From Coemansia sp. RSA 1804 (taxonomy: Eukaryota > Kickxellomycota > Kickxellomycetes > Kickxellales > Kickxellaceae): 29,562 nucleotides of DNA. The stretch is taken from contig JANBTH010000162.1 of assembly GCA_027578815.1 (NCBI GenBank), forward strand, positions 1 through 29,562, read 5' to 3'. Made by a program: the position numbers and the translations under genes. The number at the start of each line of letters is the position of its first letter. Position 1 is the first letter of the stretch. Under the pieces are notes generated by a model that worked only from the letters and a program-made list of their open reading frames with translations, was not told the origin of the DNA and searched no databases. Positions 19,709 through 29,292 of the stretch are shown piece by piece.

Positions 19709-22669
19709 CTATCTGCGCTTGCCTTTGCCTCTGCCTCCACCTCCTGGGCCGCCGCCACCTCCCTTCTTTGCATGCCGACCAGTCCTTTCGACTCGCCGTT
19801 CCTTGCTGATGCGGTTCTTGCGGATCTGGTCTCTCGACCGAAGCTCGCTCTTTGCAGGCGCATTTCTTCTGCCGCCGCTGCCGCCGCCACCGTTATTACC
19901 GCCGCCATTTGGAGAGCCCTTCTTTTTCTTGTTTCCACCCTTTGCGTTCTTGCCATGCGATCTACCGCCCTTGTTTGTCGCTGACTCGTCGTCCTTAAAC
20001 TCCACAGTTCCCTTGTACTTTTCGCCATCATCGGCGCCGCCCTCTTCGCCATGCTTGCGCTTTTTCAGCTTGCGCTCGTAATCATGTGCAAGCGGATCCA
20101 GCGGCATTGCATCCGTGACCTTTGTGTGCTGGAACTTGCCGGTTGCGAACTTGCCAACAGCCGCCTTACCTGCGGCATTTACAAGCTCCTGCTCGCCAGC
20201 GCGTGGAATGCTGGTCTTTGTTTTGTCCTGCCAGGTCTTGAACGTTCCGGCCTTGTATGTGGCAGGCAAGAGTGCGCCGCTCTCGGTCTTAATCAGCTTC
20301 TTGTTATCTGCGCCAATCCCGTTCCCACGCACAAAGTTCTTTTTCTTCGAGTCCCAACGAAGCGCATTCTTCGACTGCTTGGCATGCTGCATCGATAGAA
20401 GCGTTTCGTTTTCGTCACCGTTTAAGGAAAGGATGGCGCCCTGTGCCTTTTCTGCAAATGATCCGCCCGCGGTCATGGCGTACCCGCGCTCGGTGTTGCT
20501 GTTGGCTTTTGTGTATGAAATGTAGAACTCGTCATCGCGGTATGCAGAGCCACCGTTGGTCGATTGGGTGGAGAGCAAGGTGGTGCTGACTTGTTTCATT
20601 CCGCGGCTATCGGTCTCCTCGTCACCAGCCATCACCACATCGTTGTCAGAGCCATCGCTGTCAAACCGGGCTGTTGGATCCGCCATCTGACTGCGGGCCC
20701 TCTTAGTTTCTGAAATGTACCGACCAGAGGCTAAGCGGTAGTTTTGCATTACCAGACTTGCGGCGGTTGTGTGTTTGATGCCACGTTTTCCGATCTCAAA
20801 GATCGTCTCATTTGGACGGAACCCAGAAAGGTTGCGCAGCATATCCATGCGCTGCTGCTCTTCCGGCTCAAACCTATCTGAAAGAAGTATGTGGGGTTCA
20901 GAGAAAGAGCTGGCCAGTTGGAGCTCCTTGGCGCGCTTGTAGCTCTCTTTTGCTGCCACCTGCTTGCTCTTCCTGTAAAGCTTGCTCCCGTTCTTCGCGG
21001 TCTGCTGCATGCCCTCAATGTTGACATCGTTGGCAGCTGCCGCAATTACCCACTCTTTTTCTATTTCTATAAGCTCCAAAGGGAACCGTCCAAGAACAAC
21101 CTCTTTTGTGTAAGCAGGCTTCTTCCCGCTGCTTCTATAGGTCGATGTGCCGAGATGCAGTGGCCGTCCCAAAAACAGCTGCAGATCCAGAACAAAGGGC
21201 AGCTCGTCGGTAGTGATTAGCGAGTAGGCCCAGCCACGACGTCCTGCGCGAGCAACACGACCAACACGATGGATAAACACTTTGCTGGAGTCAACAAAGT
21301 CATAGTTGACCACATTCTCAAGGATCGGAATATCAATACCACGGGCCGCCACATCAGTCACGATAAGTACGTTTGTTTTTCCAGAAGAAAACCGGGAGAT
21401 CTGGATCTTGCGCATGGTCTGATCAAGCGATCCATAGACATGCGACACAGAGAATCCAGCCTCTGTCAGAAGCGCATTGAGGTACTCGACATGATGTTTT
21501 GTGGACACGAATACAATCGTCTGGCACGCCGGCGCTTTTGGATCCGAATCTCCAGCACTATCTTTGCCGCCCTTCTTTTTCGTCTTTTTCTTGTCTGGCT
21601 CTTGGCTGCTAAACTGCCGCCACCCACCACGAGACTTTATTGATTTGTCCGTCTCCACCGGGACGCCAATCACGTTCTTGAGCAAGTAAATCAGCGCTGC
21701 ATCCTTCTCCTCTTGCTTCAGATGGAAGAACGCCATCTCCAGATCCTGCGATACCTTTGACTCCACATCGAGACGAATAAGCTCTGGATCATGGAGGCCG
21801 GCCTTGGCAAAATCAACAAGTGTGCCTGGAAGCGTGGCCGAAAACAAAAGCGTTTGTCTGTTTGCCGACAGTCGTGCCAATATCTCGTGCAGCTGAACCG
21901 AAAATCCAAGCTCAAAGAGTCGATCGGCTTCATCAAAGACAATGTATTCGACGGTGGACAGATCAAGGCTCATTTCCACCACTAGATGGAGAAGTCGACC
22001 GGGCGTGGCAACAATGATGTCTGGATTCGACGCGATAATACCAAACTGGTCCTCAAGGCTGTCACCACCGACAATAGGAACCGCCCTTAGATCGGTAAAC
22101 TTAACAAGCTCCTTGGTAACCTTGTGTGTTTGCAATGCGAGTTCTCGACTTGGCGCCATGACAATACCACGGACGCCGACCTTCACCGAATGCGCCTTTA
22201 GTTTGTTGACCATGGGAATCAGAAACGCCGCCGTCTTTCCTGAACCAGTGCGCGCCATACCGACCACGTCTCTCCCCTCCATTATCACCGGTATCGTCCT
22301 TCGCTGGATCGGCGTTGGCACTTTGAACCCCTTTTTCATGATGGCCTTGAAAAGCGGTGGATGCAGTCCCATCGACTGGAATCCGCCTGACTTCTTTTTC
22401 TTGCGGTTATGCGCCTGCACCGACTGACGGATCATCTCAGTCTCGCTATCATCGCTTGTGTCGCCCGTACTGTTGCTGTCGTTCTCATAATCATCTGAGT
22501 CGCTTGCACCGTCAGGCTGCTCTGCTGGTGTTGTATGAGCGGGTTTCTTTGCTTGCACGCTGTTTGCCTGTGGTATAAGTGCGGATGTCAGATCGAACTC
22601 TACGTCGCTGTCCAAGTCGCTGCTAGCCTTTGTCACAGCCCTCGCTGTTTTGGCAACCTGAGCAACCAT
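19709..22669 (-). CDS. DBP10: DEAD-box ATP-dependent RNA helicase DBP10 (DDX54 family)
   Basis: A nucleolar helicase for 60S ribosomal subunit assembly. It is a single exon of 986 residues (yeast Dbp10 995). The N-terminus is acidic and Ser/Asp-rich (about 48-77). Q-motif region FQSMGLHPPLF...PTPIQRRTIP (97-127), Walker A ARTGSGKT (139-146), PSRELA, TPGR, DEAD (246-249) and SAT (277-279) make the first RecA domain. The second has FVSTKHHVEYL (387-397), ARGIDIP (442-448) and HRVGRVARAGR (467-477). A lysine-rich insert of about 45 residues (337-381) separates the two domains. Further on, NALRWDSKKKNFVRGNG is the DBP10 C-terminal domain, the feature that separates this family from other DEAD-box helicases. 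The tail is very basic and Gly-rich (nucleolar/RNA-binding type). It converges with the chitin synthase gene. Confidence 0.95.
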   Translation of the reverse strand: MVAQVAKTARAVTKASSDLDSDVEFDLTSALIPQANSVQAKKPAHTTPAEQPDGASDSDDYENDSNSTGDTSDDSETEMIRQSVQAHNRKKKKSGGFQSMGLHPPLFKAIMKKGFKVPTPIQRRTIPVIMEGRDVVGMARTGSGKTAAFLIPMVNKLKAHSVKVGVRGIVMAPSRELALQTHKVTKELVKFTDLRAVPIVGGDSLEDQFGIIASNPDIIVATPGRLLHLVVEMSLDLSTVEYIVFDEADRLFELGFSVQLHEILARLSANRQTLLFSATLPGTLVDFAKAGLHDPELIRLDVESKVSQDLEMAFFHLKQEEKDAALIYLLKNVIGVPVETDKSIKSRGGWRQFSSQEPDKKKTKKKGGKDSAGDSDPKAPACQTIVFVSTKHHVEYLNALLTEAGFSVSHVYGSLDQTMRKIQISRFSSGKTNVLIVTDVAARGIDIPILENVVNYDFVDSSKVFIHRVGRVARAGRRGWAYSLITTDELPFVLDLQLFLGRPLHLGTSTYRSSGKKPAYTKEVVLGRFPLELIEIEKEWVIAAAANDVNIEGMQQTAKNGSKLYRKSKQVAAKESYKRAKELQLASSFSEPHILLSDRFEPEEQQRMDMLRNLSGFRPNETIFEIGKRGIKHTTAASLVMQNYRLASGRYISETKRARSQMADPTARFDSDGSDNDVVMAGDEETDSRGMKQVSTTLLSTQSTNGGSAYRDDEFYISYTKANSNTERGYAMTAGGSFAEKAQGAILSLNGDENETLLSMQHAKQSKNALRWDSKKKNFVRGNGIGADNKKLIKTESGALLPATYKAGTFKTWQDKTKTSIPRAGEQELVNAAGKAAVGKFATGKFQHTKVTDAMPLDPLAHDYERKLKKRKHGEEGGADDGEKYKGTVEFKDDESATNKGGRSHGKNAKGGNKKKKGSPNGGGNNGGGGSGGRRNAPAKSELRSRDQIRKNRISKERRVERTGRHAKKGGGGGPGGGGRGKGKRR

Positions 22670-23085
22670 CTGTACAATAAAATGCTTGGTTCCCTTTGCA
22701 AATATACGTTGAATGGATTGAAGGAGAACTAGATAAACACCAACAGCAACAGCAGAAAAAGGTAACTGAGAAAATAATGCAGAAAAGAAAAAAGCGTCTG
22801 CTATTATGCGCTGACCTTCTACTCCTGTAATGTAGAAAATGAAAAAAAATATTTTGCCAGCATCAAGAAAAAAAAGAGCACAAATAATTGTGGATCCTGA
22901 TTAGATTGGGATTGGGTGATTTAGTTGGCGCATCTTTTGGAGTTTCGGTTTCCATTAAACCAAAATCGTGTGGAGATATTAAAAATATCGCACTCACTTG
23001 TTTAGCATTTAATTGAACAAAAGAGCTACTTGATATATAATATAAAAGAAAGACTATCAATGAACTGGCTATATTATCTGCTATA
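22670..23085. other. Intergenic: DBP10 promoter and 3' end of the F-box-like gene
   Basis: A 416-base AT-rich stretch without a gene. Both neighbours read leftward, so it holds the DBP10 5' region on its left and the F-box-like gene's 3' UTR on its right. Nothing else seen. Confidence 0.6.
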
Positions 23086-24771
23086 TTAGCTTTTTATCTG
23101 GATAAGACCATGTAGTTTGTCAGCGTGTTTGACGTGTGGCCCGCTTGCAATAAACTTTTTAATCTTTTTGTCAAAATCAATTCTGCTGCCCAGTGGAATA
23201 TATGCCCGTGTAAAGTTGGTGCATAGAATAGCAAATGTCAGTGCTGTCTCTGCCGCAAGCCTTTTCGTGTTGGGGTTTTCTTCTGTAAACTCCCAGCGTA
23301 TAAATCGGTTGCTTAGAGGATAGCTTTCTTTAGAGAGGCCGTCGATAAAGGCAATAAATTGTGTGCTATCAGACTCAAAGTCTGTGATTCCAGGTTCACT
23401 CTCAAGCGTTGACATGTTGGGCAAAAGCTTTACAAGCGTAATAAGCTCATCTAACGTGCCATCATATCCCAAAAGACGAAGTACTTTAATGTTTTCTAGA
23501 TACCGAGTTTCTGCCAAGATATTATCAATACCATGCAGTCCTGCTCTATGCAGCGAGAAGACTGCTGTTGCTGGAGTAATAAAGCTTACTCCGAATCTTT
23601 TAAGCATCTCAAGATCGCTCTCAGCATCGTCATCGTCAATAAAACTGTGTGCAGAGACATAGCTCAGGCGGCCGTACTTACCATCAGCAAACGTCTTGTG
23701 TCTCTGCAATATGTCTATTATGTCAAAATCAGTTCTAATATTCAAATATTCCAGGGTGTTACCATTGCCTCGAAATAGCGTATCGTCGTTGAATACATAT
23801 CGCGAACTCCACCAAAGAGATTTCAAAGCTGGAAACAAGACTACGTTTTCGTCTACACTAATCTTTTCGCTTGTGGCAGGATTGTTGCCGCTACTAAAAC
23901 TAATCTCTATCAATCTTGGATACACAATTGGCTGGTTCTCTTCGTCGTAAATAAGCGATCTGGTGTTCAGCAAAAGACTGTCACTAATAGACAAAGACTC
24001 CAAAGTCGATGCAGACTTTCTGATAACGTGGACAAAAAGATTATCCTGGGCGAGAAGAGAGCACAAAACTTTTGTTAGCTCTACGTTATTTTGCATAGGC
24101 TGATTTCCACGCGGTAGAAATGCTTCTCCTTCGGATAAAGTAAATGAGCTCATCTTTTCAAGAACTGCTGATAGACAATCATCCATCTTCAAAGTATAAT
24201 CAAATGACAGCTCACACACTGGTAGCCTTGGTTTGAAAACGCCGAGAGTGACCTTTTCAAGATTTGGCATTGCCGTTGGTATGCGCTGAGCTAGCCATTG
24301 AACCCTCTTTTTCTCAAAGAAAGTGTTCCCGCTATACGGTTGGTCTTGGAATCCGATAATCTCAACAAATAGATGACGCACTGAAGATAAAACAAGGTCT
24401 TCTGGCCAATCTAAAGATACATTTGTGCAAATACGCCCACTCTGTAGAATTGGAATAGAATTAAACTTCACATTAACTCGTTTAACGTAGCTGCTGTAAT
24501 CCTTATCCACAATAACTTTTTTCGGCAAGTGGGGATACTCTAGTCGACTCAACCCGTACTCAAAGAATATGCCAATATTAACCTCGCTAAAAAAGTACTT
24601 CAAAGCAAGCTCGCGCCAATAGCTACTAACGTTGTAGAATATGGACCATATATGCTCTTGTTTGGTGTGCGCGTCCATCATAAAATCAAACTCAAGTTTG
24701 GAATAAAAGCAGTAGGATGCGATCTTCTCTGCTATATGCAGTGGAAGGGTCTGAAAAGCAGGAGAGGTCAT
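23086..24771 (-). CDS. Orphan F-box-like / irregular leucine-rich protein
   Basis: A single exon of 561 residues starting MTSPAFQTLPLHIAEKIASY. The LP-x-(H/E)I-x-x-x-I core followed about 30 residues on by an SSYWRELALKYFF-type helix looks like a degenerate F-box (about 8-60). The remainder is a series of irregular beta/leucine segments such as VRHLFVEIIG, LESLSISDSLLL, LEYLNIRTDF and IKVLRLLGYDG. This resembles the leucine-rich or beta-solenoid scaffolds of F-box substrate adaptors. There is no signal peptide or membrane helix. Codon use is clearly AT-richer than CSE1 or the chitin synthase. I recognise the style of a family expanded in Kickxellales genomes but no named gene. An SCF ubiquitin-ligase adaptor role is inference and the substrate is unknown. 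Confidence 0.75.
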   Translation of the reverse strand: MTSPAFQTLPLHIAEKIASYCFYSKLEFDFMMDAHTKQEHIWSIFYNVSSYWRELALKYFFSEVNIGIFFEYGLSRLEYPHLPKKVIVDKDYSSYVKRVNVKFNSIPILQSGRICTNVSLDWPEDLVLSSVRHLFVEIIGFQDQPYSGNTFFEKKRVQWLAQRIPTAMPNLEKVTLGVFKPRLPVCELSFDYTLKMDDCLSAVLEKMSSFTLSEGEAFLPRGNQPMQNNVELTKVLCSLLAQDNLFVHVIRKSASTLESLSISDSLLLNTRSLIYDEENQPIVYPRLIEISFSSGNNPATSEKISVDENVVLFPALKSLWWSSRYVFNDDTLFRGNGNTLEYLNIRTDFDIIDILQRHKTFADGKYGRLSYVSAHSFIDDDDAESDLEMLKRFGVSFITPATAVFSLHRAGLHGIDNILAETRYLENIKVLRLLGYDGTLDELITLVKLLPNMSTLESEPGITDFESDSTQFIAFIDGLSKESYPLSNRFIRWEFTEENPNTKRLAAETALTFAILCTNFTRAYIPLGSRIDFDKKIKKFIASGPHVKHADKLHGLIQIKS

Positions 24772-25809
24772 TGTTATAGAGAGAAAAATTATTTGGAACT
24801 TGAGAGTAATAAATATTATTGAAAAGTAAAAAGAGAAAGGAAGATGGATACAAAGAATAAACCAAGCAATTTTGTTGGTTTATTTGTGTTTACATTTCGA
24901 ATTCAAATGGCTCTTGATTTCTGTGCTGTGCTTATAAGCTTGTGCATGTCGCAAGAGAATTTATGCAGAAAACCATGCACTTTGTTTTTGACATGTTTGT
25001 GTTTACGTCAATGGACATATGTTGTTGTGCTTGCAAATTAGAACAGATCAATGGATTATGCTACCAGGAAAGGCGTGAAGGCCTTCCAACAGCAAACACG
25101 CAAATAATTGATATACATCAGTGTACTATCTATGAAACGGTGATAACTTCAGAATTGCTTTAATTACAACAGCACAAATAATGAGAAATTTAACCATTAA
25201 CACCTATAATTTATAGACAAGAAAATTGCTTCACCATGTTAGGCTGGCAAATTTGAGTCAAGTGTTAAGTTTTTTGTTAATAAATAACTAGAATTTACAA
25301 AGGTGTGGTGGGTGTGCTGTTTGCCGCTTAGATCAAGGCAGACAGGAGCCTGATTTCAAGATAAGCATTTTTTTAGCTTACACATTGACATCAGAACATA
25401 TTGATATGCTGGCAAATATATGAGCTTGCCATATGAAAGCATCATCAAGTCTAGTTTCATTTTCTAGGGTTTTACTCTTCAGAGTAAATAACAATCTATT
25501 AATTTTTATTGAAATCCTATTCTGCTTGAAACATACTTTAGTTAATTAAATATACAGTTATTAATATAGTCTTCTTTAATCGAAAATGCGACTGTAGATT
25601 TGTATGCATAGCATTTCAATATTCACATATGAATTGTTTTTATTTATAAACCACATTAAAGATAATATAACAAACATCACCATTTTTATTAGAATTCAGA
25701 AAAATGTTATCTTCAAACTAGAAGTGCTTTAAAAAGTAAAGGATTTAAAAGCTTCAGTTATAATTTCCTTGTAGTGGCAGTAACTAAAAATATGACAGGA
25801 AGATAAGAA
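24772..25809. other. AT-rich intergenic kilobase
   Basis: 1,038 bases with only short, random-looking frames. Very AT-rich in the right half, with many TTAAT/ATTAA words around 25490-25570. It holds the promoter of the F-box-like gene (left) and the 3' UTR of the aldo/keto reductase (right). I see no RNA gene, repeat array or mobile element. Confidence 0.6.
25685..25690 (-). terminator. AATAAA polyadenylation signal of the aldo/keto reductase
   Basis: TTTATT on the plus strand, 120 bases beyond the reductase stop in its direction of transcription. Confidence 0.4.
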
Positions 25810-26733
25810 TTAGATGACTGGGCATTCTGCCTCGTCCGGATGGAAGATCCACTTTAGCTCCTTAAAATCACGACCAGGATCACAGTTGCGCTCATGGCTC
25901 TTGATGTTTCCAATCATGCACATTTCGTCAGGAGTCAGAGCCACAAACTCCTCCAGGTTCTGCTTGAGACGGAGTGGGTTGCTTGACTTTGGGATAACAA
26001 CAATGCCGCGGGCACGCTCCCAGGAGAGCGCAACCTGTGCAGGCGTACAGGAATGAGCATCCGCAATGCGCTTGATCAGCTCATCATCCATGACATTCAC
26101 CTCATATCCGCCCAGAGGACGGTAGGCAGTGACAACAATGTTGTTATTCTTGCAGAAGTCGACAAGTTCTTGTTCCTGGCAGTATGGATGAATCTCCATT
26201 TGGTTTGTTGCTGGAAGGATGCGGCATTGAGGGAGCATCTTTTCCAAGATGGTCTTGTTGAAGTTGCTGACGCCGATTGTGCGGACCTTACCCTTATCAA
26301 CCAAGGCCTCCATTGCCTTCCACGTATCCATAATGGGTACATTCTCAATGTCCTCAGCTCCGTAGTCTTCAGTGAAACCAACCTCGGGCTTCACTGCAAA
26401 GGGCCAGTGCATCAGAAGCACATCGAGGTAGTCGAGCTGCAGCTCATCAAGAATATGGTCTAATGCTCCTTCCACCAGTTCCGGTCTGTGATTGTGCTCA
26501 TAAATCTTGGATACAATGAAGAGCTCTTTGCGTGGAACCTGAACCTCCTTCAATGCCTTCCCAATATCACGCTGGTTTGCATAATATGGAGCACAGTCAA
26601 TGTGTCTGTATCCCATCTCAACAGCAGTCTTAACAGTCTGCACCAAAGCGCCATCATCGTTTCCCCTCCAAGTGCCAAGCCCAACTTCGGGCATAAAGGT
26701 GCCGTTGTTTAGCTTGTAACTCTTGACAGCCAT
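25810..26733 (-). CDS. Aldo/keto reductase, NAD(P)H-dependent
   Basis: A soluble single-domain TIM-barrel reductase of 307 residues, the usual family length. The catalytic tetrad is complete: Asp46 and Tyr51 in GYRHIDCAPYYANQ, Lys76 in IVSKIYEH and His109 in LLMHWP. RTIGVSNFN (151-159) and NQMEIHPYCQ (177-186) are the second signature and substrate loop. IPKSSNPLRLKQN (247-259) is the third signature, which contacts the 2'-phosphate of NADPH. It begins MAVKSYKLNNGTFMPEVGLGTW, the normal N-terminal strand. The natural substrate (sugar, aldehyde or xenobiotic) cannot be read from the sequence. It is divergent from RFC3 with 695 bases between start codons. Family identity is secure. Confidence 0.95.
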   Translation of the reverse strand: MAVKSYKLNNGTFMPEVGLGTWRGNDDGALVQTVKTAVEMGYRHIDCAPYYANQRDIGKALKEVQVPRKELFIVSKIYEHNHRPELVEGALDHILDELQLDYLDVLLMHWPFAVKPEVGFTEDYGAEDIENVPIMDTWKAMEALVDKGKVRTIGVSNFNKTILEKMLPQCRILPATNQMEIHPYCQEQELVDFCKNNNIVVTAYRPLGGYEVNVMDDELIKRIADAHSCTPAQVALSWERARGIVVIPKSSNPLRLKQNLEEFVALTPDEMCMIGNIKSHERNCDPGRDFKELKWIFHPDEAECPVI

Positions 26734-27428
26734 TGTTCTTGTATTCCGTAGACTTGCAATATAATAGAAAAATAAATAGGATAAGCAATTATGTTGGATG
26801 TTTGAGAGTAAAAAAAGAAGAAGAGAGAAGAGAGAAAAAAGAGGAAATTTGCGGACTACTTGTGTTCAAGCACACATTTGTTTTCTTCTTTTAGACTAAA
26901 AAATCCCATCTATTGCGTTAGATGTTGTCCATTTCCATGTCTGCAGTATAAAGCATTTTGCACTTCTTTTGTAACGACTGCATGTTTTTACAATTGCCAT
27001 ACATCCAGATACATGATACGCTCAATGGCAGACTTATCAATACGCGTTTCTCATTTGCACAAATTTGCTGTGATTGACATAGACTAAACTGCACTGCTCG
27101 GTTTTTGTTGCAACCATCAAGATCAACAGTATCCGCTTTGCCAGTGCGACATGTGCCAAAACCCGATTGTTTTCTCTGTTGCTGAACAGGCAAGGTGTGG
27201 TACTGCAATTAAAACGGACCACAATCAAATCAGCGCCATTAACAACACCACGACTTTTTAAAAACGCGCAGCAGAGCAAAAACAAAACAAATACTCTCGT
27301 TTCTTGAAGCATTTTTCAATTTGGCTATTGTTTTGTTTCTCTACTTTATTTTTCTTTTCTTTCCTTTGTCTGAATCTGCAGTGCGGCCAAGAGTAAACGC
27401 TTTACAATAGCTGGGAATAAACACAAGA
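26734..27428. promoter_or_regulatory. Divergent promoter region between aldo/keto reductase and RFC3
   Basis: 695 bases without a supported gene. The short frames here have no recognisable domain. Two ACGCG words lie on the RFC3 side: ACGCGT at 27042-27047 and ACGCGC at 27264-27269. T/C-rich sequence precedes the RFC3 start. Confidence 0.45.
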
Positions 27429-28490
27429 ATGGTCGAAGCAATGGATGTTGACAGCTCACCAAAGCACAAGGAAATGAGCTCTAATAGTAAAGGAAAGAGC
27501 GTCGACGTTCAGAAGGAAGCAGGCAAGGAAAGCCTTCCCTGGGTCGAAAAGTACCGTCCACAGTCTCTTGACGAGCTCGTGTCTCAGAGAGATATTGTTG
27601 ACACACTCCAGAGATTTGTAGACGACGGAAAGCTGCCGCATCTTCTTTTCTACGGGCCACCGGGAACCGGGAAAACGACAACAATTCTAGCGATTGCGCG
27701 CAAGCTCTACGGCAAAAACCTTGGAAGCATGGTGCTTGAGCTTAACGCGTCGGACGATCGCGGAATCGACGTGATCCGCGAGCAGATCAAGACCTTTGCT
27801 AGCACGCGCACTGTATTCAGTTCAGGCTTGAAGCTTGTTATCTTGGACGAGGCGGATGCGATGACAACGCCGGCGCAGGCAGCACTGCGCAGGGTCATTG
27901 AGAAATACACAAAGAACGTGCGTTTCTGCATTATTTGCAACTATGTCAGCAAGATTATTCCCGCCGTCCAGTCGCGCTGCACGCGGTTCCGGTTTTCGCC
28001 ACTCAAGCTGACAGACATCAACAGCCGACTTGACATGATTGTGGAACGCGAGGATGTGAATATCTCGGAGGCTGGCAAGGACGCGCTGCTCAGGCTGTCT
28101 GGGGGCGACATGCGCCGTGTTTTGAATGTTCTTCAGGCGTGCCATGCCGCCTTTTCGCGTATAGACAGCGACGAAGTGTACATATGCACCGGCCAACCCA
28201 GTCCTGACGATATCAAGCGCATAGTCGATTGGATGCTAAATGACGAGTTCCATGTTGCTCTTTCTAACACGGCTGCGCTGAAGCGCGACAAGGGGCTTGC
28301 TCTCCAGGACATTATTTCGGAGCTTTCGCCATACATCAACAATATTGAGTTCCCTCCTGCCACCAGAATCCATCTGCTTGAGAAGCTTGCGGATATCGAG
28401 TACAATATGTCAGTTGGATCCACCGAAAAGATCCAGCTTTCTGCACTGGTTGCCGTTTTCAAGATCGGCATTGAAATTGCTGGAAACTAA
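27429..28490 (+). CDS. RFC3: Replication factor C subunit 3 (yeast Rfc3 / human RFC5)
   Basis: A small subunit of the RFC clamp loader, which opens PCNA and places it on primed DNA; the same subunit serves in the checkpoint and cohesion loaders. It is a single exon of 353 residues. SLPWVEKYRPQSLDELVSQ (35-53) is the subunit-typical start of the AAA+ module. Walker A GPPGTGKT is at 76-83, ELNASDDRGID follows, and the Walker B/DEAD box LDEADAM has DEAD at 140-143. Sensor-1 NYVSKIIPAVQSRC includes the SRC arginine-finger motif (182-184). The C-terminal collar helices end in FKIGIEIAGN. Compared with yeast Rfc3 there is a polar N-terminal extension (about 1-34, rich in S/K). The start at 27429 is the first in-frame ATG; the ATG four codons later is an alternative. 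It converges with CAX4 (112 bases between stops). Confidence 0.96.
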   Translation: MVEAMDVDSSPKHKEMSSNSKGKSVDVQKEAGKESLPWVEKYRPQSLDELVSQRDIVDTLQRFVDDGKLPHLLFYGPPGTGKTTTILAIARKLYGKNLGSMVLELNASDDRGIDVIREQIKTFASTRTVFSSGLKLVILDEADAMTTPAQAALRRVIEKYTKNVRFCIICNYVSKIIPAVQSRCTRFRFSPLKLTDINSRLDMIVEREDVNISEAGKDALLRLSGGDMRRVLNVLQACHAAFSRIDSDEVYICTGQPSPDDIKRIVDWMLNDEFHVALSNTAALKRDKGLALQDIISELSPYINNIEFPPATRIHLLEKLADIEYNMSVGSTEKIQLSALVAVFKIGIEIAGN

Positions 28491-28512
28491 CAGCGGTAGC
28501 AAAGCTTTCATT

Positions 28513-28518
28513 TTTATT
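28513..28518 (-). terminator. AATAAA polyadenylation signal of CAX4, close to the RFC3 stop
   Basis: TTTATT on the plus strand lies 85 bases past the CAX4 stop and only 23 bases past the RFC3 stop, so CAX4 transcripts using it would cover most of the RFC3 3' UTR in antisense. Confidence 0.4.
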
Positions 28519-28602
28519 TCTTTCTGAATACCCGTTCGGATTCTATTTCATCGACTGGAAAGAAAAGCCACAAAAAGTAAAAGTGTATTTGCAAAATATC
28601 AT

Positions 28603-29292
28603 CTATTCTGACTTGAAGCTATTTGCACCATGCCGTGACAGCCTGTACTCAGCCAAGGCAATATCTGGCACAGTGCGAGAGTCGCGAATCAGTAACCACC
28701 TGCAGATCGACCAGTCCAGCACAATGTCAATCGCTCTGTTCGTATAGATGGTACGCTCAACAAACCACAGCCAGATAGATCCACTGACTGCACCCACCAG
28801 CCCGCCCGCGAATACTTGTAGAGCCGAATGGTAGCCCAGATACACGCGCGAAGTCATTACCAACAGCGTCAGCATAACTGCCCCAGCCTGAACAGCGCGC
28901 TTGTGCACATTGTTGTTCGACACGCGCGTCTCGAGATACACCACTGTGTATGCCAGAAAGAATGTCATGAACTGCGAGTGGCTGGACGGCATCCCGTATC
29001 CATCGCCAAGATGGACATTCGGCCGGTCCTGCCTGATCATAACCTTCAGAACAATGTTAAGTCCCTCGTTCCCCAACTGTCCAATAAGCAAAAGGATCCC
29101 AGCAATCTCTCGCCTGCTAAGCACAATCGTCGCTTCCATTACAACCAGGAATATAGGAAACAGGCTGGCAAGCGCCAATGCCATTCCCATGTAGTCGCCA
29201 TCCTGGTACTGAAAATGAGTGAGACCAAGCGACCTCAGCTCGTTCCGGCTGTTCTCTAGAATGACCTGACGCACATCTTTATCCATGACCAA
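28603..29292 (-). CDS. CAX4: Dolichyl-diphosphatase (CAX4 / DOLPP1)
   Basis: An ER membrane phosphatase that removes phosphate from dolichyl diphosphate on the lumenal side, recycling the lipid carrier for N-glycosylation. It has 229 residues (yeast Cax4 239, human 238). The three PAP2 motifs are present: K83-(x6)-R90-P91 in KVMIRQDRP, MPSSHSQF (101-108) with the catalytic His105, and SRVYLGYHSALQV (148-160) with His155. The final motif has Gln instead of the usual Asp, as in known dolichyl-diphosphatases, which separates it from generic lipid phosphatases. Four or five hydrophobic helices are visible. The conserved N-terminal words LGLTHFQYQDGDYMG support the start; ATG codons at residues 1 and 3 are both possible. 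Confidence 0.93.
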   Translation of the reverse strand: MVMDKDVRQVILENSRNELRSLGLTHFQYQDGDYMGMALALASLFPIFLVVMEATIVLSRREIAGILLLIGQLGNEGLNIVLKVMIRQDRPNVHLGDGYGMPSSHSQFMTFFLAYTVVYLETRVSNNNVHKRAVQAGAVMLTLLVMTSRVYLGYHSALQVFAGGLVGAVSGSIWLWFVERTIYTNRAIDIVLDWSICRWLLIRDSRTVPDIALAEYRLSRHGANSFKSE

